Source: Arthrobacter sp. B2a2-09 (GTDB lineage Bacteria > Actinomycetota > Actinomycetes > Actinomycetales > Micrococcaceae). From it: a stretch of 64,000 nt of DNA. Of the stretch, positions 24,413-33,047 are shown piece after piece. Position numbers and translations under genes: made by a program. Positions within the stretch are counted from its first letter, which is position 1, and each line of letters opens with the position of its first letter. The notes beneath the pieces were generated by a model. The model searched no databases, was not told the DNA's origin, and saw only the letters and a list, made by a program, of their open reading frames with translations. The stretch lies in assembly GCF_027587375.1 (NCBI RefSeq), contig NZ_JAMXIC010000014.1, positions 60,863 to 124,862 of the forward strand, written 5' to 3'.

Positions 24413-26428
24413 TCATCCATTCAAACCCACTCCAACGGCTGGGCGGGAGGGCAACCGCACCGGTACGGAATCCACACCGTTGGCGTGTTCCTCCACCCAC
24501 TCCACAATGCGGCGATTGAAGTCGATCCGGTGTGATGGCTGCCCTACATCCGTGAAGAGGTGGGAGCCTCCGGGATAAAGAACCAGACGGCTCACCACAC
24601 CCAGTTCGCACAGGGCCGCATGCCACTGCGTTGCCTGGCCAACCGGACACCGCACATCGTCCGCCCCGTGGAGAATGAGCGTCGGCGTTGTCACGTGTTC
24701 AACCATGGAAAGCGGAGACATGGCCTCGTACCCCAAGGGATCCGCCCACGCCGGACCGCCAAGCTCACGGTCGCTGAGGAACTGTCCACTGTCCGAGGTT
24801 CCGGCAAAGCTCCGGAGATCACTGACAACCCCGCCGGCCACATCAGCTGCGAATCTTTGGTCGCGGCTGGTCAGATAGCAGGTCATGTATCCGCCGTAGC
24901 TGTATCCAGTCACCGCGAGCCGGTCCGGGTCTGCCACTCCCTCGGCCACCAGCTGGTCCAGTGGCTCAAGGAAGTCCGGGGCGTCCGCGATGCCCCAACG
25001 GCCTAAGGCCGCCTTATAGAACTGCTCGCCATAACCATCGCTGCCCCGGACATTCAGCAACAGCACGGACCACCCGCGCGCGGCCAGCTCCTGGTGATAG
25101 AGGTTCACTTCGTCAGCTGCACTGTTCCACGCGTTGTGTGGGCCGCCGTGAATGTCCAGCAAGAGGGGCTGGGGTCCTGCACTGTCCGGGTCGCGGATCA
25201 GCCACCCCGGCACAACTGTGCCATCCGAGATCGTGAACCCGCGTTCCAGTCGCGGGAAGAAGTCCGTATCCGCGAAATTGGATCCATGGTGTGTCCAAAC
25301 CCGCGTAGTGCCGTCGGTAAGATCCACGCTCACGATCTCGCCAAAGGAAGTAGGTGTCTTCAGGACGGTGACTGCCGTGTTGCCTGCAACGCACAACTCC
25401 GAGACAACCAGGCCGTCACCCTGCAGGACCGGGCGGGGCTCGCCGCCGTCGATGTCCACCTCATAAAGGTGCGTGCAGCCGCGGTCCCGAACGCAGAACA
25501 GCAGCCCTTTGCCGCTATCGCTCAGCTGCGGCGGGGCCCCCGGATAGGCCGGAGCCCCAGCCATGACGTTGCGGTCCAGCGAACCAGCGAGATTTGTGGC
25601 GGGACTGCCATCCAACGGAAGCCGCACCAGGGCGGCGTGACCAACCGGGCGGCTGGACACCACGAATAGGGCGCCCCCATCCGCGCTCCACTCAACAGCG
25701 CTTACCACCTGGTCAGCGGGACCCACCAGAGTCGGCATTGCGTCTGGAACGTCGACAGCAATGATGTGTGCGGGGGCGGTCAAGCTGGCATCGTTGTCGG
25801 CTGCAGGGCCGGCAGCAAACGCCAGATGCCTCCCGTCGGGCGACCACTCCGGGTCACGGGCGTGCCAGTCGCCGTGAGTGAGCTGGATGCATTTCCCGGT
25901 CGCCAGTTCAAAGACGTGCAGTTGCCGCTTCATGGTTCCCAGCAGGCCAAGGCCGTCAGATTGGTAGTCCCTGCCGTCTGTCACCACCGGCACATCGGCG
26001 CGGTGCGCACCGGCCGGTGCGGCCTCGTCTCCCGTGGCAAGGCCAGGGACGAACGCAGCGAATGCGAGCTTGCTTCCGTCAGGGCTCCACGTCGGTTTGC
26101 CGACCCCCATCGGCAGGGTGCCGAGGCTTTCCACCTGTTCATCCTCAGAGGTCATGATGAAGAGATGGACGTGTCCCTCTGACTCATGCAGAAACGAAAG
26201 CTGGGCTCCATCGGGCGACCATGCTGGTGACGAATCGGCGTTGCCGAACGTGAGCTGCCGGGCGGAACTGCCCGCATTTTCCACCAACCAGATGTTGCGT
26301 TCGGTGCTGTCAGTGACGGCGTCGAGAGTCCGCAGCACGTAGGCGACGCGCTGACCGTCGGGAGAGAGCGCGGGCTGTTCAGGGACCGCAAGGTCCAGCA
26401 AATCGTCGATGCGGAGCCTGCGGGTCAC
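24413..26428 (-). CDS. S9 family serine peptidase (acylaminoacyl-/dipeptidyl-peptidase type)
   Basis: 671-residue prolyl-oligopeptidase-family enzyme. The N-terminal two thirds are a beta-propeller with TolB/WD40-like repeats (SPDGQRVAYV, WSPDGAQLSFL, WSPDGSKLAFA). The alpha/beta-hydrolase domain carries the triad: Ser510 in GYSYGGY, Asp near 590 in HGADDVRCP, and His623 in YPGGSHLF. No signal peptide is present, so it would cleave imported peptides in the cytoplasm. Its start overlaps the stop of the frameshifted DppF gene by 4 bp (ATGA), placing it in the ABC transporter operon. Confidence 0.9.
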   Translation of the reverse strand: MTRRLRIDDLLDLAVPEQPALSPDGQRVAYVLRTLDAVTDSTERNIWLVENAGSSARQLTFGNADSSPAWSPDGAQLSFLHESEGHVHLFIMTSEDEQVESLGTLPMGVGKPTWSPDGSKLAFAAFVPGLATGDEAAPAGAHRADVPVVTDGRDYQSDGLGLLGTMKRQLHVFELATGKCIQLTHGDWHARDPEWSPDGRHLAFAAGPAADNDASLTAPAHIIAVDVPDAMPTLVGPADQVVSAVEWSADGGALFVVSSRPVGHAALVRLPLDGSPATNLAGSLDRNVMAGAPAYPGAPPQLSDSGKGLLFCVRDRGCTHLYEVDIDGGEPRPVLQGDGLVVSELCVAGNTAVTVLKTPTSFGEIVSVDLTDGTTRVWTHHGSNFADTDFFPRLERGFTISDGTVVPGWLIRDPDSAGPQPLLLDIHGGPHNAWNSAADEVNLYHQELAARGWSVLLLNVRGSDGYGEQFYKAALGRWGIADAPDFLEPLDQLVAEGVADPDRLAVTGYSYGGYMTCYLTSRDQRFAADVAGGVVSDLRSFAGTSDSGQFLSDRELGGPAWADPLGYEAMSPLSMVEHVTTPTLILHGADDVRCPVGQATQWHAALCELGVVSRLVLYPGGSHLFTDVGQPSHRIDFNRRIVEWVEEHANGVDSVPVRLPSRPAVGVGLNG

Positions 26429-27413
26429 AGGATTCCCGCCTTACCGGAAATCAGCAAGTCATCGGCGAAGTGACATGCTGCGGCTTGTCGGTGCCCTTCG
26501 GGCTCAGGGTCGACTTCCCGGCAAACGTCGCGGCCTGGAAGCACGAGTGGCCCTATCGGGCAGCGCAGGTGGTATCGGCATCCGCTGGGAGGGTGATGCG
26601 GGTCCGCTGGCTCAGCATCGTTGACAGCCTGCACAGCCGGCCCGGTGTCGGCCGGAGTGAGGCTGGGACTGCTCTGGCTGGGCACAGCCGCCAGCAGATC
26701 CTTGGTGTACGGATGCTGTGGGTCAGAAAGGATCTGTTCTGCGGGGCCTTGTTCGACGATCCTGCCCAGATACATCACGGCGATGGCATCAGCGACGTAC
26801 CGGACCACCGCCAGGTTGTGCGAAATGAACAACATGGACAGGTTGAGGTCCCGTTGCAGGTCCCTCACCAGGTTCAGAACCGTCCCTTGGACAGACACAT
26901 CCAGGGCAGAAGTAATCTCATCGGCGATGATGACCTTGGGCTGTCCGGCCAAAGCCCGGGCCAAGGCGACACGTTGAAGCTGGCCCCCTGACATCTGTCC
27001 GGGGTAGCTGAAGGCGCGCTCAGGATCCAGGCCCACCAGGCCCAGCAACCGTTGCACCTCGGCGCGGCGGCCTGCGGCTTCTCCCCTGCCGGCACGCGGG
27101 ATGCCTTCCGCTATCGACTCACCAATGCTCATGCGCGGGTTCAGTGAAGAGTGCGGTCCTGGAATACCATCTGCAGGGGCCGGCGCTCGCCCCGTTTGGG
27201 CCGCAGGGGCTGGCCGTTGAACAGGATTTGCCCGCCGGACAACGGCGTAAGGCCTGCCGCGGCCCGTGCCAACGTGGATTTGCCGGAGCCGGATTCACCC
27301 ACCAGGCCAACCACTTGTCCCTTTGGTACTGTGAGGTCAACGCCGTCCACAGCCGTCATCCCGCGGCGACCGCCGAATCGTACCGATACCTGCTCGAAGC
27401 GAAGTTCGCTCAT
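26425..27413 (-). pseudogene. Oligopeptide ABC transporter ATPase (DppF/OppF-type), disrupted by a frameshift
   Basis: The first 90 codons carry Walker A (GESGSGKST) and run to QMVFQD, then hit an early stop. The rest, from MSIGES through the signature SGGQLQR, Walker B (VIIADEIT) and the oligopeptide C-terminal Cys region (GCRYHLRCPIG), continues in another frame. One missing G in the GG run at about 27155 on the plus strand explains it: restoring it gives the family text FQDPHSSLNPRMS. Neighbours on both sides are intact with 4-bp overlaps, so this is either a very recent mutation, a programmed slip or a sequencing error. Confidence 0.85.
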
Positions 27414-29398
27414 GATGCCTCTCCTTGCAGTGCAGCAGCATGTAGTTTGAGTTCGACCGAAACCCGTTCAGAGCCCGTTCCACGGGAAGGGTGCCAACAG
27501 GCCACCCGGTGCCCGTCCTCGCGCTGGACGAGTTGCGGATCCTCGCGGGTGCAGTGGTCATCCGCCTTCGGGCAGCGGGAGGCGAAGGCGCAGCCTGCGG
27601 GAACTTGGGACGGGTCGGCAGGGCGTCCGGGGACCACGGCCAGAGGACGGTCCCGATCCGTTTCCATGTCCGGGACTGCTGCCAGCAGGGCCCGCGTATA
27701 GGGGTGCATTGCCCTTTCGGCCAGATCTGACGCCGGAAGATCTTCCACGATGCGTCCGGCGTACATGACCAGGACACGTTCGCACACCTGGCCCACCAGG
27801 GTGAGGTCATGGCTGATCAGGAGGATCGCGACGTGGTTCTCCTCCTTGATGGCCGAGAGCAGCCGCAGCACTTGTTGCTGGACTGTCACGTCCAATGCGG
27901 TGGTGGGTTCGTCGGCCACAATCAGGGCCGGGTTTCCCATGATCCCCATCCCGATCATGGCCCGTTGCCGCATGCCACCGGAAAATTCATGGGGGTATTG
28001 CCTCAGGCGTCGTTCCGGGGCCGGCACTCTGACTGCCCGCAGGCGGTCCGCCGCGCGCGCCAGCGCTTGCCGGCGATTCATACCTTGGTGCCGCTGTGCC
28101 ACCTCAGCGAGCTGCGCGCCAATCCGCATGGCGGGGTTGAGCGATTTCATGGGGTCCTGGAACACCATCGCGAAGGAAGTACCGAGCAGCTGACGTCGGG
28201 CCCGGGAGGGGCTGGACAGTTGGTCCTGGCCGAGGAACTCAAGGCGTGATGCACTGACGTTTCCTGGGTACTCCACCAGTTGCGCCAGTGCCAAGGCGGT
28301 CTGCGTCTTGCCGGAGCCTGACTCGCCCACCACGCCTACTGCTTCGCCCCGTGCCAGACTGAAGCTGACGCCGCGGACGGGAGTGATGGGTCCGGCGGGT
28401 CCCGGGAAGCTGACGAAAAGATCCCGGACGGTCAGCACGGCGTTGCTGTCCGCGCCGGCCTTGGAAGGTTCGACGGCGGTGGAAGGCTCGACGGCGTTCG
28501 GCTGCGGCACGCGCTGGGGCGCTGCGCCTTTGCCGGAAATCGGCATTGGTGTGCCGAGCGTCTTGGCAACGGCTTCACCGAAGAGGTTGAATGCCAGCCC
28601 TGCAATGACCACTGCCAGCCCAGGGGCCAGCGCCGCCATGGGGTGCAGGTAAATGTCATTCAGACCCTCGTTAAGGAGCCGTCCCCAGTCGTAGGCCGGA
28701 GGTTGGACGCCCAGCCCCAGGAAGGACAACCCGGCGAAAGCCAACAGCGATCCGCCTGCCCCGATCGTGGCTGTGACCACCAGTGGTTCGGCGATGTTGG
28801 GGAGGATGTGGCGAAGCAGCCGCCGTACCCTGCCCACCCCAGCCAGCTTCGCCGCCGCGATGTAGTCCCGCTCTGACTGTGTAGCCACCAGGGTCTGGGT
28901 CAACCGGGCAAAGGAAGGAGCTGTGGCCAGGCCAATGGCCAGCACGGCGCCAGTCTGGCCGACTCCGAAGATCACTGCGAAGAACATGGCCAGGAGGAGC
29001 CCCGGGAAGGCGACAGCGATGTTGACGAAGGCCGTGACCAGCCTGCCGACGCGCCGGCCCAGCAGCGAGGGGACCGTACCGAGCACCAGGCCGGCCATAA
29101 CGCCGATTCCCGTTGCCGCCAGGGCGAGCTTGACTGAAAGCCCGGTGGCCACGAGCAGCCGGTAGAACAAGTCGCGGCCCAGGCTGTCAGTACCTATGAG
29201 GTGTTCCGGCGATGGTCCTTGGAGGATGGTCTTGGTGTTGATTGCCTCTGCCTGGCCGGACCACAGGATTGGTGCGATCACGGCCATGGTGAGGACCATG
29301 AAGAGCATGCCAGCGGACACAGCACCAACGGGCGTCTTCAGAGCCGCCAACCATCGGACCGCCATTCCTGATGCGGCTACCGTCTTTGGAGTACGCAT
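27410..29398 (-). CDS. Fused peptide ABC permease-ATPase (DppC-DppD)
   Basis: 662-residue fusion. Residues 1 to about 290 are a DppC-type inner-membrane permease (N-terminal helix, IGTDSLGRDLFYRLL near residue 68, several membrane spans, and the ATPase-contact loop ERDYIAAAKLAGVG near residue 178). After a linker rich in Pro, Ala and Glu (about 290-320) comes a full DppD-type ATPase: Walker A GESGSGKT, signature FSGGMRQR, Walker B LIVADEPTTALD, switch SHDLTL, and the C-terminal oligopeptide motif with CAFASRCPKA. Fusion tethers one ATPase to its permease. The 3' end overlaps the next ATPase gene by 4 bp. Confidence 0.9.
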   Translation of the reverse strand: MRTPKTVAASGMAVRWLAALKTPVGAVSAGMLFMVLTMAVIAPILWSGQAEAINTKTILQGPSPEHLIGTDSLGRDLFYRLLVATGLSVKLALAATGIGVMAGLVLGTVPSLLGRRVGRLVTAFVNIAVAFPGLLLAMFFAVIFGVGQTGAVLAIGLATAPSFARLTQTLVATQSERDYIAAAKLAGVGRVRRLLRHILPNIAEPLVVTATIGAGGSLLAFAGLSFLGLGVQPPAYDWGRLLNEGLNDIYLHPMAALAPGLAVVIAGLAFNLFGEAVAKTLGTPMPISGKGAAPQRVPQPNAVEPSTAVEPSKAGADSNAVLTVRDLFVSFPGPAGPITPVRGVSFSLARGEAVGVVGESGSGKTQTALALAQLVEYPGNVSASRLEFLGQDQLSSPSRARRQLLGTSFAMVFQDPMKSLNPAMRIGAQLAEVAQRHQGMNRRQALARAADRLRAVRVPAPERRLRQYPHEFSGGMRQRAMIGMGIMGNPALIVADEPTTALDVTVQQQVLRLLSAIKEENHVAILLISHDLTLVGQVCERVLVMYAGRIVEDLPASDLAERAMHPYTRALLAAVPDMETDRDRPLAVVPGRPADPSQVPAGCAFASRCPKADDHCTREDPQLVQREDGHRVACWHPSRGTGSERVSVELKLHAAALQGEAS

Positions 29399-29401
29399 AA
29401 T

Positions 29402-30385
29402 TCAGCTTTCTTTGATTGTTGAACGCGGGTCGAGCATTCCCAGTGCTACGTCCACCAAAAGGTTCACCAGCAGCACGCCAACCCCGTATACCAGCACCAC
29501 GCCCTGAACCACCGGGTAGTCCTTGGCGAGAATGGAGGCGACGATGGTGCTGCCCAGGCCAGGCCAGGCGAAGACGTTTTCCACGAGGACCGTGCCCGCG
29601 ACCATGGCGCTCAGCATCAGGCCACCGATTGTCAGGGTGGCAGTCAGGGCGTTCGGCAACGCGTGGCGGAAATAGATCATCCAGTCCGGCAGCCGCTTGG
29701 CGCGCGCGGTCCGTACGTAGTCAGTGCCGAGCACCGAGAGCATTTCCACCCTCACGATCCGGGACAGCATGGCGGCTGAGCCAAGGGCCATGGACACCAC
29801 GGGAAGGACGTATGAGCTCGCATCGGAGCGACCGGCCACGGGGAACCAGCCCAGTTGGACGGCGAAGAAGAACACCAGGCCGACGGCGAGCAGGAACTCC
29901 GGTATGGCGGCCACAACAATGGAGGTGGAAGTGAAGGCCAGCTCGGTTCGCCGACGACGGCCGCCCCGGGTCAGTACGCCCATCAATGCGCCTACCGGCA
30001 CTGAGATCAGGACAGCGAGCAGGAACGCGAGGCCGGCAATTTCAAAGGTTGCAGGAAAGCGGTCGCCGATCACTTGCGCTACCGGCAGGTCCGATGTCAT
30101 GGAAGTTCCGAGATTCCCGCCCAACAAGCCTTGAAGGTAGTGGATGTATTGCAGCCACAGGGGGTCGTTGAGGCCCAGGGCCTGGCGGCGTGCCTCAACG
30201 AGGGCACTTGGAGCTGAACTGCCCAGCGCCGCCCTGACCGGATCGCCGGGAATCAGGTGGATCATGAGGAATGACGCCGTGACCAGCACCCAGAGGGAAA
30301 CAATCAGGCGCCCAATCCTTCGCGCCACAAAGCCGGTCCACGGGCTGTCTGTTGCATCCGCGACGAAACGTGTTGCAATGCTCAA
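29402..30385 (-). CDS. Peptide ABC transporter permease (DppB-type)
   Basis: 327-residue inner-membrane permease of a Dpp/Opp importer. The first helix is followed by HLIPGDPVRAALG, the DppB periplasmic motif, and the cytoplasmic loop DYVRTARAKRLPDW near residue 230 contacts the ATPases. I choose the TTG start at 30385 because GGAG lies eight bases before it and the frame further upstream lacks a ribosome site. It is the first gene of the leftward transporter operon (dppB, dppCD fusion, dppF, S9 peptidase). The matching binding protein is probably the rightward lipoprotein gene at 33048. Confidence 0.88.
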   Translation of the reverse strand: MSIATRFVADATDSPWTGFVARRIGRLIVSLWVLVTASFLMIHLIPGDPVRAALGSSAPSALVEARRQALGLNDPLWLQYIHYLQGLLGGNLGTSMTSDLPVAQVIGDRFPATFEIAGLAFLLAVLISVPVGALMGVLTRGGRRRRTELAFTSTSIVVAAIPEFLLAVGLVFFFAVQLGWFPVAGRSDASSYVLPVVSMALGSAAMLSRIVRVEMLSVLGTDYVRTARAKRLPDWMIYFRHALPNALTATLTIGGLMLSAMVAGTVLVENVFAWPGLGSTIVASILAKDYPVVQGVVLVYGVGVLLVNLLVDVALGMLDPRSTIKES

Positions 30386-30507
30386 ATTTTTTACTCCTGC
30401 TTCTTGAGAGATCTCACTGGACCTCCACGAGACCGGCGTCATCTATTATCTGACTCACCCATGTGCTGACGCTTTGTTCTTTGCGATCACCTATTGAGAC
30501 GAGGATG

Positions 30508-30570
30508 GTCGAATCGGACAATGGCCATCCCGTCGACGAGTGACGGGAACAGCATTTGTCGTATCGGACC
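30508..30570. promoter_or_regulatory. Divergent control region with a 13-bp direct repeat
   Basis: GTCGAATCGGACA (30508-30520) and GTCGTATCGGACC (30558-30570) are direct repeats differing at two positions and spaced 50 bp start to start. They lie between the leftward transporter operon and the rightward hydrolase/binding-protein operon. A shared regulator, possibly the PucR protein at 43767, could bind them. Function is inferred only from repeat and position. Confidence 0.45.
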
Positions 30571-30638
30571 ACGCTTGCTTGGCCAATGTCATCCTGAACG
30601 ACAAAATCACCGTCTTGCGGGGGCCGTACCATTGCCGC

Positions 30639-32027
30639 ATGACGAACTTAAACGAACTCCGCACGTGGCTGGAAGGCCGTCTCCCTTCACTGTTGGCCGA
30701 GCACCAGGTTCCCGGCGCCGCGGTGGCGGTTTCCGTCAGGGGCGACGTGATCGACGCCGCGGCCGGTGTACTCAGCAAGAACACCGGCGTTGAGGTGACC
30801 GTCGACTCGCTGTTCCAGGTGGGGTCAATCACCAAGCTGTGGACTGCCACTTTGATCATGCAGCTGGTGGATGAAGGCACGTTGGACCTGGACGTGCCGG
30901 TGCGGCTATATCTGCCGGAATTCCGTCTCGAGGACGAGTCGGCTGCGGCCGTTATCACCACCCGTCAGTTGTTGAGCCACACCGGTGGCTTCGAGGGCGA
31001 CATCTTCACTGACACCGGCAAGGGCGACGATGCCGTCGCCAAGCTGGTGGATCTCCTAGGGGACGTTCCCCAACTGTTCGCACCCGGCGAGATGTTTTCC
31101 TACAACAACGCCGGATACGTCGTGCTGGGCAGATTGGTGGAGGTGCTGCGCGGCAAGTCCTATGACGAATGCATCCGCGAGTATTTGTTCACGCCGCTTC
31201 AACTGACCCATGCGGCCAATGGGCCCTACGAGGCGATTCTCTTCCGGACAGCTGTGGGACACATTGTGAACGAAGACGGTGGCGAACCGGAGCCCAGCCC
31301 CATCTGGGCTCTGAGCCGAGCGACGGCCCCCGTAGGCTCGATGCTCAATATGCGGCCCCGCGACCTCCTCAAGTTCGCGCAGATGCACATCGATTCGGGA
31401 CGTGGACCCGCCGGTCAACAGATTCTTAGCGCCGGTTCGGCGGCGGCCATGCTGGAACCGCAGGTGATGCTCCCGGGGTTGGGTTGGATGGGCGAGGCCT
31501 GGGGACTCGGCTTCGCGCTCTTCGATTACGACGGCGGCCCGGTCGTCGGTCACGACGGCGGCACTATCGGTCAGACAGCTTTCCTGCGGATTTGTCCAGA
31601 GCAGGACGTTTCGATTGCGCTCTTCTGTAATGGAGGAGATCCCCTTCCGGTCTTTATCGAAATCGCTGCCCGTGCGCTCGGTGAGTTTGCCGGCATCAAG
31701 TTGCCGGAACTTCCCACCCCGGCCGACTCCTCAGCACACGTTGATGCGTCGCGGTTCGTGGGCGAGTACTCCTCCCGCGTTGGCAGCGTAATGGTGAGCC
31801 AGGACGCAGAGGGGCGGATTTGGTTGGAGAAGACACCCAAGGGGGTCTACGCGGAGGTCGGTGACAGGCCCGAGAAGATTGAATTGGTGGCCACGGAAGG
31901 AGACACACTGTTGCCGGCACAAAAGCAATTCGGCTTGCATATGCCGCATGTCTTCGTCGGTGACGACGGCCAGGGCCGCGCACTGTTCGTCCACACCGGC
32001 CGGGCCGATCGCCGCGTCAACGCATGA
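30639..32027 (+). CDS. Serine hydrolase of the class C beta-lactamase/DD-peptidase family (S12)
   Basis: 462-residue enzyme with S63-I-T-K66 (nucleophile), Y155-N-N157 and GHDGGT near residue 308 (in place of KTG). RQLLSHTGGFEGD near residue 109 is the family helix. The last 100 residues form an extra beta-rich domain (lipocalin-like, starting at DASRFVGEYSS), as found in D-aminopeptidase DmpB/DAP-type S12 enzymes. No signal peptide is visible. It would act on D-residue peptides or amides. The stop overlaps the next gene start as ATGA. The start ATG 30639 lacks a strong ribosome site. Confidence 0.85.
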   Translation: MTNLNELRTWLEGRLPSLLAEHQVPGAAVAVSVRGDVIDAAAGVLSKNTGVEVTVDSLFQVGSITKLWTATLIMQLVDEGTLDLDVPVRLYLPEFRLEDESAAAVITTRQLLSHTGGFEGDIFTDTGKGDDAVAKLVDLLGDVPQLFAPGEMFSYNNAGYVVLGRLVEVLRGKSYDECIREYLFTPLQLTHAANGPYEAILFRTAVGHIVNEDGGEPEPSPIWALSRATAPVGSMLNMRPRDLLKFAQMHIDSGRGPAGQQILSAGSAAAMLEPQVMLPGLGWMGEAWGLGFALFDYDGGPVVGHDGGTIGQTAFLRICPEQDVSIALFCNGGDPLPVFIEIAARALGEFAGIKLPELPTPADSSAHVDASRFVGEYSSRVGSVMVSQDAEGRIWLEKTPKGVYAEVGDRPEKIELVATEGDTLLPAQKQFGLHMPHVFVGDDGQGRALFVHTGRADRRVNA

Positions 32028-32923
32028 GCCTGGGATCTGGGCAGCTTGCCGAAATCTTCGCCGCGGCGGGGGCCACGGGCTCCGTGCATGCACGGGAGAT
32101 CGGAGTCGTTGATGGTCCCGAGGTTTCGTTGAACCCGGACGAGCCTGTAGTGCTGGCCTCCGTCTTCAAGGTCCCGTTCGCCGTTGCCTATTCACGCGAG
32201 GTTTCGGCAGGCCGTTTGGAGGAAACAGGGCGTACTACCGTGACGTCCCGGTACAGGGTGGGAGGTTTGGGAACTGCGGGTTGCGCCGACGACGTCGAAA
32301 TGAGCTGGCGGGACCTTGCAAAGTTCATGATGACCATGAGCGACAATGCTGCGACCGACGTCGTCTTCCACCGGATAGGGCAGGCCGCCGTCGACGCCGT
32401 ATTGGATGACCTGAACCTCAAGCACACCCGGATCGTCGGCTGCGGTGAGGACATGGATGTTCAGATGGCGGCCGATCTCGGCGTTGACCTTGGCACCTCG
32501 GCGGCCGACATCGACGCCATGCTGGGAGCGGCAACGCCCGAGCAGATTTGGTCGATGGGGATCCTGGATCCCGCAAGGACGCCTTCTTCCACACCGCGGG
32601 ACATCGTCACCCTGCTAGACGCCATCTGGACCGACACTGCCGGAACTCCTGAGGCGTGTGAGCGTGTGCGCTCCATGATGGCCCAGCAAATCTGGCAGCA
32701 TCGGATGGCGACCGGTTTCGATGGGGATGTTCTGGTGGCAGGCAAGACCGGCACTCTTCCCGCTATCCGTAACGAGGTCGGCGTGGTGACGTGCCCCGAC
32801 GGCCGCCAATACGCCGTCGCGGTCTTTACCAAGGCGGCCACGCTCGCCAATCAGCAGCCGGCAATCGATGCCTCGATCGGCAAGGCGGCCCGCTTGGCCG
32901 TTGATCTGATTCGCGGCGAATAA
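32024..32923 (+). CDS. Class A beta-lactamase-like serine hydrolase
   Basis: 299-residue protein with the class A motif order: S46-V-F-K49, S106-D-N108 and K241-T-G243. A glutamate (E142) sits 36 residues after S106, the distance seen for the deacylating Glu166, but it is not followed by the usual xxLN, and the stretch before KTG is about 30 residues longer than in true lactamases. No signal peptide is present. I therefore read it as a cytoplasmic amidase/peptidase-like relative and not as a proven resistance enzyme. It is translationally coupled (ATGA) to the S12 hydrolase. Confidence 0.75.
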   Translation: MSLGSGQLAEIFAAAGATGSVHAREIGVVDGPEVSLNPDEPVVLASVFKVPFAVAYSREVSAGRLEETGRTTVTSRYRVGGLGTAGCADDVEMSWRDLAKFMMTMSDNAATDVVFHRIGQAAVDAVLDDLNLKHTRIVGCGEDMDVQMAADLGVDLGTSAADIDAMLGAATPEQIWSMGILDPARTPSSTPRDIVTLLDAIWTDTAGTPEACERVRSMMAQQIWQHRMATGFDGDVLVAGKTGTLPAIRNEVGVVTCPDGRQYAVAVFTKAATLANQQPAIDASIGKAARLAVDLIRGE

Positions 32924-33047
32924 CTGGGGCAGGGAAAGCCTGGGATCCGATCCCGTCGAAGCTCATACTCGTACCCGCCAAACATTAATTCCCGCACTTG
33001 TCGGTTTAGCCAATGGCGCGGGTCACATACGCCGAAAGAATGACACC

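Noticed and set aside
32024..32923. Beta-lactam resistance gene
   Set aside because: Motifs fit the fold but there is no export signal and the omega-loop motif is atypical; the operon context points to peptide metabolism.
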